Numbered from the stretch's first letter, positions 36,596 through 46,041 are shown. The stretch: DNA of 64,000 nt from CAVZOY01 sp963777095 (GCA_963777095.1 CAVZOY010000002.1:744001-808000); one strand, 5' to 3'. Made by a program: numbers and translations. The notes: generated by a model from the sequence alone, not told the origin.

Positions 36596-37588
36596 TCAGG
36601 GGTAGGGCCAGGCGTTCTTCTCGCAGCCCTGCAGGTCGAGGGTCTGCTGCACCATCACCGGCGCGAGCTGACCGGCGCCCGGGCAGTCGACGTGGCCGTT
36701 GCCGAGCACGTGGCCGACCTCGTGGTTGACGACGTACTCGCGGTAGGTGGCGATGTCGCCGTCGTAGTGCGGGACGGCGGTGGCCCAGCGGGCCAGGTTG
36801 ATGACGGCGCGCTCGCCGTAGCGGCAGGAGGTGTAGCCGCCGGTGCCGACGCCCGGGCAGTAACGCTCCATGCTGCCCGGGCTGATCAGGCTGACCTTGA
36901 AGTCGTAGTCGCCGGCGGCGACGGCGGCGCGGCCCACCCGCTGGAAGGACATCCGCCCGCCGTGGCCCCACGAGCGCGAGTCACCGAGGGTCTCCGCCAC
37001 CGCCGTGGCGAAGGACTGCGCGTCGACGTCGATGCCGATCTCCACCTCGACGGCGAAGCGGCGCAGCGGACCGGTGCCCATGACCTCGGACGTGCCGTCG
37101 ACGATCGAGACGGGGCCCTGGCCCTTCTCCACGTAGTCCTCGGCGGTCGGCGTCGCGGTGCCGGAGGCCGGACCGGCATCGATGTCCGCGGACTCCGACG
37201 GTCCCGGGGCGATCGACTCCGGCGTCTCCACGGCGGGCGGCTCCACCGACGCCGACGCCGACGCCGAGATCGCGGCTACCGAGCCGGCGCCGGCGTCCTC
37301 GGTCTCGTCGGGGCCGGACAGCGCGACGTCGACGAGCGTGACCACCGTGATCACGGCCAGCACCGGGATCGCGTAGGCGCGCCAGCCGTACCGGTGCACG
37401 AACCGGTGGAACCGTCCGGGGGGCTCGGGTTCCGGCGTCCGCGGCCGGGGTGCGGGTGCACGCTCGGCGACCAGCGGGCCGGCCGGGCGTCCGCTCCGTA
37501 CGGTGCGCCCGTCGGACGCGGGCCCGTGCGGCGGAGCGGCGGAACGCGGGTGCGGGGAGCGACTTCGGGCGGCGCCGGCCGGCGGCAC
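36596..37588 (-). CDS. DUF3152 membrane-anchored zincin-like protein
   Basis: A roughly 330-residue protein: Pro/Arg-rich cytoplasmic N-terminus, one membrane segment (AIPVLAVITVVTLVDVAL), a Ser/Ala/Pro linker and an extracytoplasmic DUF3152 domain. That domain carries HEVGHVLGNGH, the HExxHxxGxxH zinc motif, and cysteines at ERYCPG, TSCRYG, VDCPG and QGCEKN that could form disulfides. The mycobacterial equivalent is Rv3207c. The N-terminus is ambiguous: GTG 37588 is in frame, but the best ribosome site (AGGAGG) precedes a GTG at 37680 in another frame. A frameshift between them is possible. Confidence 0.75.
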   Translation of the reverse strand: MPPAGAARSRSPHPRSAAPPHGPASDGRTVRSGRPAGPLVAERAPAPRPRTPEPEPPGRFHRFVHRYGWRAYAIPVLAVITVVTLVDVALSGPDETEDAGAGSVAAISASASASVEPPAVETPESIAPGPSESADIDAGPASGTATPTAEDYVEKGQGPVSIVDGTSEVMGTGPLRRFAVEVEIGIDVDAQSFATAVAETLGDSRSWGHGGRMSFQRVGRAAVAAGDYDFKVSLISPGSMERYCPGVGTGGYTSCRYGERAVINLARWATAVPHYDGDIATYREYVVNHEVGHVLGNGHVDCPGAGQLAPVMVQQTLDLQGCEKNAWPYP

Positions 37589-37807
37589 GGGAGGCAGGCG
37601 GTCGACGCGGCGGCCGGCGGGGCGCCGGGGCGCACGGGGGGTCGGTCGTCGGGGCGGCCGTCGAGCCGTCGTCCGACCACCTACCGCTCCTCCTGCCGCT
37701 CGTCCGGCGTCCGGCCGAGCTTCCGACCGGGCGTACGGCGGCAGGTCGTCGCCGCCGAGGTCCAGCTTCCCACGCCGCGCCGCGAGCGGCGCCCGACACG
37801 ACGAAGC

Positions 37808-38863
37808 TCAGGCTCGCTGCGGCTCCGGCTGCCGGGTGGCGCAGTCCTCGGCGAGGGCCAGCACGGCGCGGGCCACCGGCTCGGGCGTCTCGAGCTGGGC
37901 GACGTGCCCCACGCCGTCGAGCAGCTGCAGGCGGGCGTCGGGCACGGTCGCGGCCAGCCGCGGCGCGAGCGCCGGATCGACCAGCTTGTCCGCCGTCCCC
38001 CAGACCACCAGGGTGGGCGGCCGGAGCCCCCGCGCCAGTCGCCACGCGTTGGTCCGGCCGGGGCGCAGGTAGGAGGTGATGAGCCCGCGCATGCTGCGGG
38101 TCAGGGCCCGGTCGGCCCAGGGCTGCCCGGCGCGCTCGCGCATCTCCTCGACCGCCTGGGTCAGCCGCTGACGCGGCACCCGCGACGGGTCGCCGAAGCA
38201 CATCCGGACCATCGAGCGCACGTGCTCCTCCGGCGCGATGCCGGAGATCCGCCGCTCGGCCAGCGTCGGGATGCCCGGCAGCAGGAGGAGCACCAGTGCA
38301 CGGCTGAACGCGGGCGGCACGCGGTAGACCGGCATCGCCGGCGAGACCAGCGTCAGGGACGCCACGAGGTCGGGACGGCGGGCGGCGACGAGGACGCTGA
38401 CCAGACCGCCGAGGGAGTTGCCGAGCAGGTGAACCGGTCGACCGGCCGCCTCCCCCGGCTGGTCGCGCACGTATTCGAGCATGTCGATGACCGCCCGGCC
38501 GTGGCCGTGCACCGAGTAGCTGCGCGCGGGGGGCTGCGACCGGCCGAAGCCGGGCAGGTCCACCGCCCAGCCGTCGAACCGGACGGCGAGCAGCGCGGCC
38601 AGGTCGGTCCAGTTGGTGGACGCGCCGCCGAGCCCGTGCACGTACAGCGCCCGCTCGCGGACGGCGCCGTCCGCGGCGTCCGACGGTCCGACGGGACCGG
38701 TCCACGGCGTGTGCCGGACGAACACCGAACCGCCGCGCACCGCGATCTGCTCGCCGGCCCACGGCGGACGGACGCGCCGGGACGTCGGCAGTGCGACGTC
38801 GCTGAGCGGCGCCGTCCGCGGCGCGTCGGCCGGGTCGGGGGCGGCGGGGGGCAGGTCGGTCAT
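37808..38863 (-). CDS. Alpha/beta hydrolase
   Basis: A 351-residue alpha/beta hydrolase with HGLGGAS (oxyanion loop), nucleophile elbow GNSLGG and a late catalytic GVGHVAQLE. Acid residue is probably in GTADKLVDP. A Pro/Ala/Arg-rich N-terminal extension of about 45 residues precedes the domain. ATG 38863, divergent from the TetR gene with 72 bases between them, so the regulator may control it. Confidence 0.8.
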   Translation of the reverse strand: MTDLPPAAPDPADAPRTAPLSDVALPTSRRVRPPWAGEQIAVRGGSVFVRHTPWTGPVGPSDAADGAVRERALYVHGLGGASTNWTDLAALLAVRFDGWAVDLPGFGRSQPPARSYSVHGHGRAVIDMLEYVRDQPGEAAGRPVHLLGNSLGGLVSVLVAARRPDLVASLTLVSPAMPVYRVPPAFSRALVLLLLPGIPTLAERRISGIAPEEHVRSMVRMCFGDPSRVPRQRLTQAVEEMRERAGQPWADRALTRSMRGLITSYLRPGRTNAWRLARGLRPPTLVVWGTADKLVDPALAPRLAATVPDARLQLLDGVGHVAQLETPEPVARAVLALAEDCATRQPEPQRA

Positions 38864-38935
38864 CGTCACCCGACGGTAGTGGCGGACGCCGTCGCAGGCG
38901 CGCCGGGGACAACCCGCCGGTAACATCCGCAGGCG

Positions 38936-39580
38936 ATGCAGACTCCCGGCCCGGCCGCAGCCCCCACCCGCCGCACCTCCCGCCTGCCGCGAGGTGCGCG
39001 CCGGGTGCAGCTGCTGCAGGCCGCCCAGGACGTCTTCGTCGCCCAGGGCTTCCATGCGGCGGCGATGGACGACATCGCCGACCGCGCGGGCGTCAGCAAG
39101 CCGGTGCTCTACCAGCACTTCCCCGGCAAGCGGGAGCTCTACCTGGCCCTGCTCGAGGAGCACGTCGGCCAGCTCGGCGACCGCGTCCGCGAGGCGATGG
39201 CCGCCACCGTCGACAACGCCGAGCGGGTCGTCGGGGCGGTGCGCGCGTACTTCGAGTTCGTCGACGCCGAGGGCGAGGCCTTCCGTCTCGTCTTCGAGTC
39301 CGACCTGCGCAACGACGTCGACGTCCGGTCGATCGTCGACCGCGGCACCGAGGTGTGCGTCGAGGCGATCGCCGAGGTCATCGCCGCCGACACGGGCGCC
39401 GACCCGGAGCGCGCGCTGCTCCTGGCGGCGGGACTCACCGGGCTGGCCGAGACCAGCGCCCGGTGGTGGCTGCCGCGCAAGGGCACCGTCTCCCGCGAGG
39501 AGGCCGTGTCGCTGATGTCGTCGCTGGCCTGGCGCGGCATCTCGGGGTTCCCGCTGGTCGAGGGCGCGGACCCCGCCTGA
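38936..39580 (+). CDS. TetR-family regulator
   Basis: A 214-residue TetR-type repressor. Helix-turn-helix at about residues 40-65 (MDDIADRAGVSKPVLYQHF); the C-terminal ligand/dimer domain is of the kind found in the Rv3208 group. Divergent from the alpha/beta hydrolase and 100 bases before the DUF3107 gene, the same setting as Rv3208-Rv3208A. Ligand unknown. Confidence 0.85.
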   Translation: MQTPGPAAAPTRRTSRLPRGARRVQLLQAAQDVFVAQGFHAAAMDDIADRAGVSKPVLYQHFPGKRELYLALLEEHVGQLGDRVREAMAATVDNAERVVGAVRAYFEFVDAEGEAFRLVFESDLRNDVDVRSIVDRGTEVCVEAIAEVIAADTGADPERALLLAAGLTGLAETSARWWLPRKGTVSREEAVSLMSSLAWRGISGFPLVEGADPA

Positions 39581-39680
39581 GGCCCGTCGTTCGCTGACGG
39601 CGCACCCGCGCGGCGCGGCCCGCGGGACCCCGCTGGTCTAGCGTGGGAGGACGCCGCGCGAACGAGGAGGCAACACCGCC

Positions 39681-39917
39681 GTGGAAGTCAAGATCGGTGT
39701 CCAACACTCCCCCAGGGAACTGGTCATCGACAGCCCCAGGACCCCCGACGAGATCGCCGCGGAGGTGTCGAAGGCCATGTCCGGCGCGTCCAAGGACGGC
39801 TTGCTGACACTCGAGGACGAGCGCGGACGGCGGGTCGTCGTCCCTGTCGACCGGATCGCCTACGTCGAGATCGCCCAGCCCGACCAGCGCCGGGTCGGAT
39901 TCATCGCCGGCGCCTGA
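39681..39917 (+). CDS. DUF3107 small protein
   Basis: A 78-residue acidic protein of the DUF3107 family (mycobacterial TB9.4). The sequence EVKIGVQHSPRELVIDS then DEIAAEVSKAMSG and VPVDRIAYVEIAQP fits a small alpha/beta fold, without catalytic motifs. GTG 39681 follows GAGGAGG. Function is not established; conserved next to the TetR gene in actinobacteria. Confidence 0.8.
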   Translation: MEVKIGVQHSPRELVIDSPRTPDEIAAEVSKAMSGASKDGLLTLEDERGRRVVVPVDRIAYVEIAQPDQRRVGFIAGA

Positions 39918-39925
39918 CGGTGCTG

Positions 39926-39988
39926 GAACGGCCCCGGTGCAGGGGCCCGCGCCGAGCCTGCGAGGCGTGGGGGGCACCGGGGTCCTTC
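39926..39988 (+). repeat. Intergenic hairpin repeat, copy 3
   Basis: A 63-nt copy: GAACGGCCCC, stem GGTGC, a CCGAGCCTGCGAGG centre, stem GCACC, then GGGGTCCTTC. It starts nine bases after the DUF3107 stop, sense to that gene. Arms CCCCGGTGC and GCACCGGGG pair perfectly. Confidence 0.7.
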
Positions 39989-39992
39989 TGCT

Positions 39993-40029
39993 GACGGGGC
40001 GTCCCCTCCACCGGAGGGGGCGCCCCGTC
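39993..40029 (+). terminator. Hairpin after DUF3107
   Basis: GACGGGGCG (39993-40001) pairs with CGCCCCGTC (40021-40029), extended inside by CCCTCC with GGAGGG. It directly follows repeat copy 3. No U-tract, so termination is probable rather than certain. Confidence 0.5.
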
Positions 40030-40039
40030 GTCGTGCCGG

Positions 40040-40136
40040 GGCAGGTGTGACGGGAGCGGCATCCCGTGGCCGAACCGGTTCCGCCCGGGGCGTACCCGGG
40101 CGACCCGGCCTGCCGATGAGGAGGGCGCACCCCTCC
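40040..40136 (+). promoter_or_regulatory. Structured 5' leader of the chemoreceptor gene (candidate)
   Basis: Nested pairings can form a three-way junction. The closing stem is GGCAGG (40040-40045) with CCTGCC (40109-40114), and one arm is ACGGGA with TCCCGT (40050-40067). The other arm is CGCCCGGG with CCCGGGCG (40082-40102), followed by GGAGGG-CGCA-CCCTCC. It does not match the c-di-GMP-I consensus. No known RNA family recognised. Confidence 0.35.
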
Positions 40137-40162
40137 GTCGTCCAGCCCTGGAGCGAGCCCCC

Positions 40163-42118
40163 GTGAGCGTCAAGACCCGTCTCGTCGTCAGCATCGCCGT
40201 CGTGCTGACCGTCGCCCTCGGCGGTCTGGTGGCGGTCATCGCCACCCTGGCCATCGACCAGGCGCACCGGGACGGTCTGCGCAACGCGACCTCCCTGGCC
40301 GTCGACCAGGCGCGACAGGTGGAGGCCGACTTCAGCCGCCAGCGCGGCACGGCGTTGTCGCTCTCGATGGCGTTGGGCGTGCAGGCCGACGGCGCGCAGG
40401 GCGACCGCGCCTACGCCGACGCCCTGCAGCGCCGGCTGCTGGCCGCCGACCCCTCGCTGCTCGGCGTCTGGTCGGCGTTCGAGCCCGACGCGTTCGACGG
40501 CAAGGACGGCGGCCACGTCAACGACCCGAACAGCGACGACACCGGCCGCTACGTCTCCTACTGGTACCGCGACGGCGAGACCATCGAGGTCACCCCGCTG
40601 GTCGACTACGAGACCCCCGGCGCCGGCGACTACTACCTGATCCCCCGCGACACGGGCCAGGGCGTGGCCATCGAGCCGTACGTGTACGAGGTGGCCGGCG
40701 AAGAGGTGCTGATGACGTCGCTGGCGACCCCGGTGCGCGTCGACGACACGATCGTCGGCGTCGCGGGCGTCGACGTCCCCCTCTCCCGCATCTCGGAGCA
40801 GGTCGGCGCGATCCGCCCCTACGACGTCGGCTCCGCCGCGCTGGTCTCCTCCGCCGGCCTCGTCGTGGCCAGCAACCGGTCCGGCGACGAGGCCGGTGCC
40901 GCCGCCGAGGGCGTGCTGGCCGACGTCGCGGCCGCGGCCGTCGAGGGCAGCGAGACGGTGCAGCGCACCGTCGAGGGCGAGGACGGCAACACCGTCTACG
41001 TCGCCGCCCCGATCCGCGTCGGCGCCGGCCAGGACTGGGCCGTACTGGTCGAGATCCCGGAGAGCGCGATCCTCGCCGACGCGCACCAGTTGCGGACGAC
41101 GATCCTCATCGGGGCGCTGCTCACCCTGGTGCTGCTCGCCGGCGCCACCTTCGTCGTCGCCCGCCGCGTCGTCGCGCCGCTGGACGCGCTGCGCTCGCGC
41201 ATGGAGGAGATCGCCGACGGCGACGGCGACCTCACCGCGCGGGTCGACGAGTCGCGCAATGACGAGATCGGTCGGCTGGGCGCGGCGTTCAACCGCTTCG
41301 TGATCAAGGTCGCCGACACGGTGACCGGCATCGGCCGGGCGTCCGGGTCGCTGGTGGAGCTGTCGGCCGGGATGTCCGGCGTCTCCGGGCGGCTCGCCGA
41401 CTCGATCGAGCAGACCAGCTCGCAGGCCCAGCAGGTGTCGGCCGTCGCCGAGCAGGTCTCTCGCAACGTGCAGACCGTCGCCGCCGGCGCCGAGGAGATG
41501 GGCGCCAGCATCCGCGAGATCTCGTCCAACGCCGCCGAGGCGGCGCGCATCGCCGGCGAGGCGGTCACGGTCGCGCAGACGACCAAGGACACCGTGGCGA
41601 AGCTGGGCGAGTCGTCCAAGGGCATCGAGGACGTGCTGAAGGTCATCACCGGCATCGCCGAGCAGACCAACCTGCTGGCGCTGAACGCCACCATCGAGGC
41701 GGCCCGCGCGGGCGAGGCGGGCAAGGGCTTCGCCGTCGTCGCCACCGAGGTCAAGGACCTCGCGCAGGAGACCGCCAAGGCGACCGAGGACATCGCCCGC
41801 CGGATCGAGGCGATCCAGGGCGACACCGCCAGCGCCGTGGCCGCGATCGACCGCATCGACGAGGTGGTCTCGAAGATCAGCGACTACCAGACCACCATCG
41901 CCAGCGCCGTCGAGGAGCAGACCGCGACGACCAGCGAGATGTCGCGCGGGGTCACCGAGGCGGCGCAGGGCACCGGGTCCATCGCCGACGCCGTCGTCAC
42001 CGTCTCGAACGTCAGCGCGGAGACCGAGGGCGAGGCGGCGCAGGCGCGCTCGGCCGCCGAGGGGGTCGCCGAGATCACCGCCGAGCTGTCGCGGCTGGTG
42101 GCGCAGTTCAAGGTGTGA
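40163..42118 (+). CDS. Methyl-accepting chemotaxis protein with dCache-type sensor
   Basis: A 651-residue chemoreceptor. TM1 at about residues 7-29; extracytoplasmic double-Cache-like sensor (about 30-300) with YVSYWYRDGETIEVTPLVDY and VAGVDVPLSRI; TM2 near 305-335; HAMP domain; then a long signalling coiled coil. The hairpin tip is EQTNLLALNATIEAARAGEA near residue 502, the CheA/CheW contact. It senses small ligands outside the cell and controls motility. No che or flagellar genes are in the window, so it is an orphan receptor here. GTG 40163. Confidence 0.88.
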   Translation: MSVKTRLVVSIAVVLTVALGGLVAVIATLAIDQAHRDGLRNATSLAVDQARQVEADFSRQRGTALSLSMALGVQADGAQGDRAYADALQRRLLAADPSLLGVWSAFEPDAFDGKDGGHVNDPNSDDTGRYVSYWYRDGETIEVTPLVDYETPGAGDYYLIPRDTGQGVAIEPYVYEVAGEEVLMTSLATPVRVDDTIVGVAGVDVPLSRISEQVGAIRPYDVGSAALVSSAGLVVASNRSGDEAGAAAEGVLADVAAAAVEGSETVQRTVEGEDGNTVYVAAPIRVGAGQDWAVLVEIPESAILADAHQLRTTILIGALLTLVLLAGATFVVARRVVAPLDALRSRMEEIADGDGDLTARVDESRNDEIGRLGAAFNRFVIKVADTVTGIGRASGSLVELSAGMSGVSGRLADSIEQTSSQAQQVSAVAEQVSRNVQTVAAGAEEMGASIREISSNAAEAARIAGEAVTVAQTTKDTVAKLGESSKGIEDVLKVITGIAEQTNLLALNATIEAARAGEAGKGFAVVATEVKDLAQETAKATEDIARRIEAIQGDTASAVAAIDRIDEVVSKISDYQTTIASAVEEQTATTSEMSRGVTEAAQGTGSIADAVVTVSNVSAETEGEAAQARSAAEGVAEITAELSRLVAQFKV

Positions 42119-42121
42119 GCC

Positions 42122-42772
42122 TCAGGGGTTGAGGCCCAGCGCCTTCATCCGGTCGGTGTGCGCGGCGGTGATCCGCTCGATCAGCCGGCCGATGCCCGCC
42201 AGGTCACCGGTGCCCTCCATGATCAGCGTGGCCAGCCGGTCGTGCTCGGCGATGACCGCCTGCGACTGGCTGATCGCCTCGCCGACCAGCCGCCGTCCCC
42301 ACAGGGACAGCCGGCCGGCCAGCCGGCGGTCCTTGGCGATCGCCGCCCGCACCTCGCGGACGGCGAAGTCGGCGTGGCCGGTGTCGGCGAGGACCTCGAG
42401 CACCAGCTCGCGGTCCGCCGGGGGCAGGAACGCGGCGATCTCGCGGTAGAAGTCGGTGGCCAGGCCGTCGCCGACGTAGGCCTTGACCAGGCCCTCGAGC
42501 CAGGTGCTCGGCCGGGTGCTCTCGTGGAACGCGTCGAGCGCCGGCACGAACGGCGCCATCGCCTCGCTCGGGTCCGCGCCGAGCTCCACGAGCCGGTCGT
42601 TCAGCCGGCAGTGGTGGCCGATCTCCGCGGACGCCATCCGGGCCAGCGCGGCCCGGCCGTCCAGCGTGGGAGCGAGCCGGGCGTCCTCGGCCAGCCGGTC
42701 GAACGCGGTCAGCTCCGCGTAGGCGAGCACCCCCAGCAGGTCGACGACGGCGCGGCTGTCGGCCTCGGGCAC
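42122..42772 (-). CDS. Ferritin-like (MiaE-type) diiron protein
   Basis: A 216-residue four-helix protein. Candidate iron ligands are visible in AYAELTAFDRLAED, MASAEIGHHCRLND, YVGDGLATDFYRE and LADTGHADFAVREV. It resembles the ferritin-like family that includes tRNA hydroxylase MiaE; the mycobacterial neighbour Rv3210c occupies the same position next to rhlE. Convergent with the chemoreceptor with three bases between. Substrate unknown. Confidence 0.7.
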   Translation of the reverse strand: MPEADSRAVVDLLGVLAYAELTAFDRLAEDARLAPTLDGRAALARMASAEIGHHCRLNDRLVELGADPSEAMAPFVPALDAFHESTRPSTWLEGLVKAYVGDGLATDFYREIAAFLPPADRELVLEVLADTGHADFAVREVRAAIAKDRRLAGRLSLWGRRLVGEAISQSQAVIAEHDRLATLIMEGTGDLAGIGRLIERITAAHTDRMKALGLNP

Positions 42773-43112
42773 GGGCGGCTCCTGGTCTCGGAACGGACGT
42801 CGGGGACCGCCCTCGCCGGGGTGGGCCGGGTCACAGGTCGGTGCGGCCCAGCGAGGTTAGACCACCCCGGGCGCTAGGATGGGAATCGGCGAGCCCTCGG
42901 GCCCGCTGGTATCTGTGCGCTGATTCCTGCTGGACGCCGCCCTCCGGGGCAGGTGATGACGAGCCCTCCGGGGCGCCGTCGGCGGGTGCATCCCACCCCG
43001 GTCCGCTGGTGTGAGTCGGCGCGAGAACTGACCTTCGCGACACCCGACCGGACGCCTGCACGCCGCGCATCCCGCGCCGCGGGGCTCCCCCAGCAGACCA
43101 GAGGCGAGAACC
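42773..43112. other. Intergenic region upstream of the DEAD-box helicase
   Basis: 340 bases between divergent genes with no ORF I support. A possible -10 box TAGGAT lies at 42875-42880, which would give the helicase a leader of about 230 bases, as is common for cold-induced DEAD-box genes. No -35 box or known riboswitch is convincing. Confidence 0.35.
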
Positions 43113-44853
43113 CTGACCATCGAGAACGCCACCCCCGACACCACACCCGACGTACCTTCCGACGTCGTCGCGATCGACCACTCCGAGACCGGCGCCCCCG
43201 CCCCCGAGCAGGTGGAGCAGAGCGTCGAGGCGCTCGGCGGCGCCCCGGTCGAGGAGACCGCACCGCTGTTCAGCGACTTCGACATCCACCCCGACGTGGT
43301 GGCCGCGCTGGCCGAGGTCGGCATCACCCGCACCTTCGCCATCCAGGAGCTCACCCTGCCGCTGGCCCTGGGCGGCCACGACCTGATCGGGCAGGCCCGC
43401 ACCGGCACCGGCAAGACCCTGGGCTTCGGCGTGCCGATGCTCGAGCGCGTCGTGCCGCCGGCCGAGGGTGGCGACGGCGTTCCGCAGGCGCTGGTCGTCG
43501 TCCCCACCCGTGAGCTGTGCGTGCAGGTGGCCCGCGACCTGTCCGCCGCCGGGTCCAAGCGCGGCATCCGCGTGCAGGCGATCTACGGCGGCCGCGCCTA
43601 CGAGCCGCAGGTGCAGTCGCTGCAGAAGGGCGTCGAGATCGTCGTCGGCACGCCCGGCCGGCTGCTCGACCTGGCCCAGCAGGGCCACCTGATCCTCGGC
43701 AAGGTCAAGGTGCTCGTCCTGGACGAGGCCGACGAGATGCTCGACCTGGGCTTCCTGCCCGACATCGAGCGGATCCTCGGCATGGTGCCGGACAAGCGGC
43801 AGACCATGCTGTTCTCGGCCACGATGCCGGGGCCGATCGTCACGCTGTCGCGGTCGTTCATGACCCAGCCGACGCACATCCGCGCGCACGGCAACGACGA
43901 GGGCTCGACGGTTCCGCAGACCACCCAGTACATCTACCGGGCGCACAACCTGGACAAGCCCGAGCTGCTCTCCCGCGTGCTGCAGGCCCGCGGCCGCGGC
44001 CTGGTGATGGTGTTCTGCCGCACCAAGCGCACCGCGCAGAAGGTCGCCGACGAGCTGGTCGACCGCGGGTTCGCCGCGGCCGCCGTGCACGGCGACCTCG
44101 GCCAGGGCGCCCGCGAGCAGGCGCTGCGCGCGTTCCGCAGCGGCAAGGTCGACGTGCTCGTCGCCACCGACGTCGCCGCCCGCGGCATCGACGTCACCGG
44201 CGTGAGCCACGTCGTCAACTACCAGTGCCCCGAGGACGAGAAGACCTACCTGCACCGGATCGGCCGCACCGGCCGCGCCGGCAGCGACGGCGTCGCCGTC
44301 ACGCTGGTCGACTGGGACGACATCCCCCGCTGGCAGCTGATCAACAAGGCGCTCGACCTCGACTTCGCCGAGCCGCCGGAGACCTACTCCACCTCGCCGT
44401 GGGTCTACACCGACCTCGACGTGCCCGAGGGCGCCAAGGGCCGGCTGCCGCGCGCCCAGCGCACCCGCGAGGGCCTGGAGGCCGAGACCCTCGAGGACCT
44501 CGGCGAGACCGGCAAGCGCAACCGCCCGGGCCGCGACGATCGACGTGACGGCGGACGTGACAGCGGCCGCGACGGCGGCCGTGGTCCGCGGCCGCGACGG
44601 GAGCCGCGACAGCAGCCGCGACGGCGACCAGCCGGCCGGCGGCGGCAAGAGCCGGCCGCGCCGGCGCACCCGCAGCGGCGACGGCTCCTCCGAGGAGGGC
44701 GCGCCGTCCGACGAGGCCGGCTCGGTGGCCACCGACACCTCGGCCCCGTCGTCGGGTGAGGGCTCGGGCAACGGTCGGCCGCGTCGGCGTCGTCGTCGTG
44801 GTGGTGCCGGTCGTGGCGCTGCGGGCGGCGACGGCGGCAGCGCGCCCGCCTGA
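43113..44853 (+). CDS. rhlE: DEAD-box RNA helicase RhlE-like (frameshift in C-terminal tail)
   Basis: A roughly 580-residue DEAD-box helicase. Q motif FAIQELTLPLA, motif I ARTGTGKT, PTRELCVQ (Ia), DEADEMLD (II), SAT (III), VATDVAARGIDV (V) and HRIGRTGRAG (VI) are all present. The C-terminal tail is a basic RNA-binding Arg/Gly/Asp repeat. Near 44583-44592 one extra base shifts the tail; corrected, it reads GRDGSRDSSRDGDQPAGGG and ends at 44853. N-terminus: the frame is open to a CTG at 43113 with GAGGCGAG upstream; the first standard start, GTG 43212, lacks a ribosome site. Roles: RNA unwinding, ribosome assembly and cold adaptation. Confidence 0.83.
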
Positions 44854-44876
44854 TCTCGCGCATTTCCTGAGCCGCC

Positions 44877-46041
44877 GTGCCACGCCTGCGCCGCCCGCCG
44901 TTGCGGGTGTGGGTGTGGGCGGCGGCGACCCTGGCGCTGGTCCTCGTTGCGCTCGCGCTGTGGCGCGGCTCGGACGCCGCGGCCACCGACAGCACCATGT
45001 CCGGGCCGGCGCAGGTTCCCGACGCCGAACCCGAGGGTGACCTCGCCGAGGCGTGGTCGGTCGAGGCCGAGCCGCTGCCGCGGCGGGTGGTCGAGAGCGG
45101 CCGCGTGCTGGTCGGCGGCGAGCACGGCATCACCGCGCTCGACGCCGTCACCGGCGAGGAGGCGTGGCACTACACCCGCGCCAACGCCGTCCTGTGCGAC
45201 CTGACCGCGATCGACGGGATCGTCATCGGGGTGTTCCGCACCGAGAACCGCTGCGACGAGGCGGTCGGGCTGCGAGCCGACACCGGCAGCTACGACTGGA
45301 CCCGCAACGTCGACTTCGACCCCGACGTCGATCTCGCGAGCACCGACCAGCTGATGCTGGCGTCGTCCGACCGCAGCGTGATCGTCTACGACCCGACCGG
45401 CAACCAGCGGCGCTGGGTGCGGCGGGTGCCGGAGACCTGCCGGATCCTGGACGCCGACGTCGGCAGCACCGGCGTCGGCGTGCTGCAGCGCTGCTCCGCC
45501 GGCACGCTGCAGCTGCGGCTGCTCGACGGCTTCGACGGCGACGAGCACTGGTCCCGGGACGTCGCCGCCTCACCCGGTGCCGACGCCCGGCTGGCCGGCG
45601 TGGACCGGCTGGTGGACGTCGTCGTCGACGACCGGCTCGAGGTGCACGCGGCCGAGGGCGGCGACGTGCTGCAGACCTTCGACCTGCCCGCGACCGACGA
45701 GGACCCGGCCACCGAGACGCTGCACCAGGCAGGCTGCCGGCTCGCTGGCCCTGGTGTGGGCGCGCGGCACCGTGTGGGCGCTGGACGAGACGACCGGCGA
45801 GGCGCGCTGGTCGCGCCCGGCCGTGGGCCTGCCCACGGTCGAGGACGTCGCGCAGGTGACGCCCGGCGCGGCGAGCGTGCTGGTGCCCGAGGACGACGGC
45901 TTCGTGCGCCGCGACCTGGCCACCGGCGACGAGGTCGAGCGGCTGCCGGTCGACGGCGGCCTCTCCGGCCCGGGCCGGACGGTGGTCGTGGGGCCCGTGG
46001 TGGTCTACCGGCTCCCCGATCGGGTCATCGGCTACCGCTGA
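44877..46041 (+). CDS. Membrane-anchored PQQ-like beta-propeller protein (frameshift)
   Basis: A roughly 387-residue protein. N-terminal membrane segment (VWVWAAATLALVLVALAL) is followed by repeated beta-propeller blades (GITALDAVTGEEAWHY, GLRADTGSYDW, VWALDETTGEARW). Such proteins act as scaffolds at the membrane; no enzyme residues are apparent. Near 45727-45738, after ETLHQA, one extra base breaks the frame; corrected, GSLALVWARGTVWALD follows and the protein ends VYRLPDRVIGYR at 46041. GTG 44877, 23 bases after rhlE. Confidence 0.72.

Noticed and set aside
37794..37830. A fourth copy of the intergenic hairpin repeat
   Set aside because: CTCAGGCTCGCTGCGG resembles the centre, but the flanking stems and the GGGGTCCTTC end are missing and most of it is coding.
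40040..40136. c-di-GMP-I riboswitch before the chemoreceptor
   Set aside because: Helices are suggestive but the conserved GGGACGCAAAGCC-type receptor and GNRA loop sequences are absent.
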